From positions 1-38,282 of the forward strand of contig JAKLLO010000026.1 of NCBI GenBank assembly GCA_023150095.1: 38,282 nucleotides of DNA, written 5' to 3'. Position 1 is the stretch's first letter. Each line of letters starts with the position of its first letter. The notes under the pieces were generated by a model. That model was not told where the DNA came from. It saw nothing but the letters and a program-made list of their open reading frames with translations, and did no database searches. Below, piece by piece: positions 37,172-38,282 of the stretch. A program made the position numbers and the translations under genes. This stretch comes from Zoogloea sp. GTDB lineage: Bacteria; Pseudomonadota; Gammaproteobacteria; Burkholderiales; Rhodocyclaceae.

Positions 37172-37714
37172 TCACCACATCAGGTCGTCGGGCACCTTGA
37201 AGTCGGCGTAGGGATCGTCCTCGGCCGGTGCTTCGGCCTGCTTCACGTACACCACCCGGGCCGGGTCGCGCTCGGCGATCTTGTTGCCGATGGCCCGGGG
37301 CAGCAGCTCGGCCGATTCGCCCTGGCAGACGATCACCAGATGCCCGGCGGCGATGTGATCGCGCACCTGGGCCGACACGAACATGCGCTTGATCTTGTTG
37401 TCGTGGGTGTAGTTGTAGGCCACCTCGGCCGCGCCCCGGGTGAGCTTGGCCTGCTTGTGCTGCTGGATCATCTGCACGATCTGCGCCTCGATGGCCTTCT
37501 GGCGCGCGGCCGCGTCGCGCTGGGCGTTGAGCTCCCGCGCCCGCTCGGCCTGCTGGCGCTGGATCTCCTGGGCGGCCAGCTTGGCCTCGTCCACCGTCTG
37601 TACCCCGGCCTTGCGGTCGAGCTTCTGCTGGCGTGACTTGTCCTGGTTGAGCTGCTTGGCCTTGCCCTTGCTGACCAGGCCGGCCTTCATGAACTGATCC
37701 TGCAACGACGCCAT
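37172..37714 (-). CDS. DUF2058 family protein
   Basis: A 180-residue protein of the DUF2058 (YaiL-like) family: MASLQDQFMKAGLVSKGKAKQL at the start, a long charged helix rich in Gln, Arg and Lys (about residues 20-95), then a C-terminal domain with YNYTHDNKIKRMFV and a VPDDLMW end. The family is often described as nucleoprotein/polynucleotide-associated but the function is unknown. The ATG at 37712-37714 has GGAGA upstream; an in-frame start at 37810 would make an implausible extension. Confidence 0.88.
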   Translation of the reverse strand: MASLQDQFMKAGLVSKGKAKQLNQDKSRQQKLDRKAGVQTVDEAKLAAQEIQRQQAERARELNAQRDAAARQKAIEAQIVQMIQQHKQAKLTRGAAEVAYNYTHDNKIKRMFVSAQVRDHIAAGHLVIVCQGESAELLPRAIGNKIAERDPARVVYVKQAEAPAEDDPYADFKVPDDLMW

Positions 37715-37799
37715 GGGCGTATCTCCGTGATGGTTGGGTGCGGGCTGCTGCCGCGGCCGGGAAGCGGAGGATAGCAAGCGGCAAATCACTGCGCACGCA

Positions 37800-37829
37800 T
37801 TGATGACCACCCGCGGCAGCCCCTAGACT
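37800..37829 (+). promoter_or_regulatory. Possible promoter of the DUF1176 gene
   Basis: TTGATG (37800-37805) and TAGACT (37824-37829), 18 bp apart, on the plus strand. The start would be near 37836, about 45 nt before the ATG. The similarity is moderate only. Confidence 0.35.
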
Positions 37830-37882
37830 GCCGGCATCACCCCACACGCTGCCCGGCGCCAGGCCCGGGCAAGGAAAGCTCC

Positions 37883-38282
37883 ATGCGCATCCCCTGCCCC
37901 ACCCTTTACGTCGCCCTGCTGCTGGCGGCCCCCACCCTGGCCGCTGCCGACCTGCCCGGCACGCGCTTCTTTCATGGCGACTGGGAGCTGGCCTGCGACA
38001 ACACCCGCACTTGCCGTGCCGCCGGCTACAGCCCGGACGGCGTCGAGCTGCCCATCTCGGTGCTCTTCACCCGCCTCGCTGGCCCGCGGCAAGCGGTGAC
38101 GGCCAAGGTGATGGTCGGCCGCTATGGCGAAAACCCCGTCGTCGACAAACTGCCCCGGCGTTTCCAGCTCACACTCCGCATCAACGGCTCCGCCCAGGGT
38201 GCGGTGGGTTTTGACAGCGACAGCCTGCGGGGCGAACTCAACCCGGCCCAGACCCAGGCCCTGCTCGCCGCCCTCACCCGCA
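37883..38282 (+). CDS. DUF1176-like exported protein (C-terminus outside window)
   Basis: The first 133 codons are present, from an ATG with AAGGAAA upstream; the frame is open to the right edge. A cleavable signal peptide (about residues 1-22, ending AAA) precedes a domain starting with FFHGDWELACDNTRTCRAAGY, characteristic of DUF1176 proteins, whose Cys pair probably forms a disulfide in the periplasm. Function unknown. It is divergent from the DUF2058 gene, 168 nt away. Confidence 0.8.
   Translation, partial: MRIPCPTLYVALLLAAPTLAAADLPGTRFFHGDWELACDNTRTCRAAGYSPDGVELPISVLFTRLAGPRQAVTAKVMVGRYGENPVVDKLPRRFQLTLRINGSAQGAVGFDSDSLRGELNPAQTQALLAALTR

Overview
The window is a GC-rich chromosomal segment from a proteobacterium, most likely a betaproteobacterium of the Rhodocyclales type. 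I infer this from the gene set (an ATP synthase operon led by atpI, EF-P with Arg32 beside earP, yaeQ, DUF1857 and DUF2058 genes, a selenocysteine formate dehydrogenase locus) and from GC-biased codon use; no rRNA or species marker is present. I see no phage, insertion sequence or CRISPR array.

Left part (1-3.3 kb): the front of the ATP synthase operon, atpI-B-E-F-H-A, on the minus strand and cut by the window edge inside atpA, with a good sigma70 promoter upstream. 3.4-10.3 kb: a tightly coupled plus-strand operon with an ArsR-type regulator, an Aas-like acyltransferase/acyl-ACP ligase, a lipoprotein ending in a GlyGly-CTERM-like tail, a rhombosortase-type rhomboid protease, a Tat-like amidohydrolase, and an LplT-like flippase fused to a second acyltransferase. 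It looks like a lysophospholipid uptake and reacylation system built around a C-terminal protein-sorting pair.

10.3-12.6 kb: a minus-strand sensory operon (degenerate receiver protein, Tll0287-type haem sensor with HAMP, CopD-like membrane protein) with a CRP-type site upstream. 12.8-15.7 kb: yaeQ, an Ala/Lys-repeat lipoprotein, efp and earP. 15.6-16.6 kb: an unusual stretch with DnaA-box matches and a duplicated AT-rich module flanking an unknown 89-codon gene. 16.7-23.0 kb: mostly plus-strand housekeeping or solitary genes (DUF1857, a class V aminotransferase, comEA, a small lipoprotein, a lone GspE/PilB-type ATPase, AEC and EamA transporters).

23.0-37.1 kb: a selenium/formate island, entirely on the minus strand. 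A two-component pair (NtrC-family regulator, then a Cache-type kinase) lies upstream of fdoGHI, which encodes a membrane-bound formate dehydrogenase with an in-frame UGA at codon 196 and a textbook bacterial SECIS. It is followed by fdhE, selA, selB, the tRNA-Sec gene, a GcvH-like protein and a DsrE-like protein. In front of fdoG there is a sigma54 -24/-12 promoter with two phased palindromes about 85 and 105 bp upstream of the inferred start. This makes the neighbouring NtrC-type regulator the obvious candidate activator: an apparently self-contained, sigma54-controlled selenoprotein module. Terminator-like hairpins after fdoI and fdhE probably reduce expression of the accessory genes. The right end holds a DUF2058 gene and a truncated DUF1176 gene.
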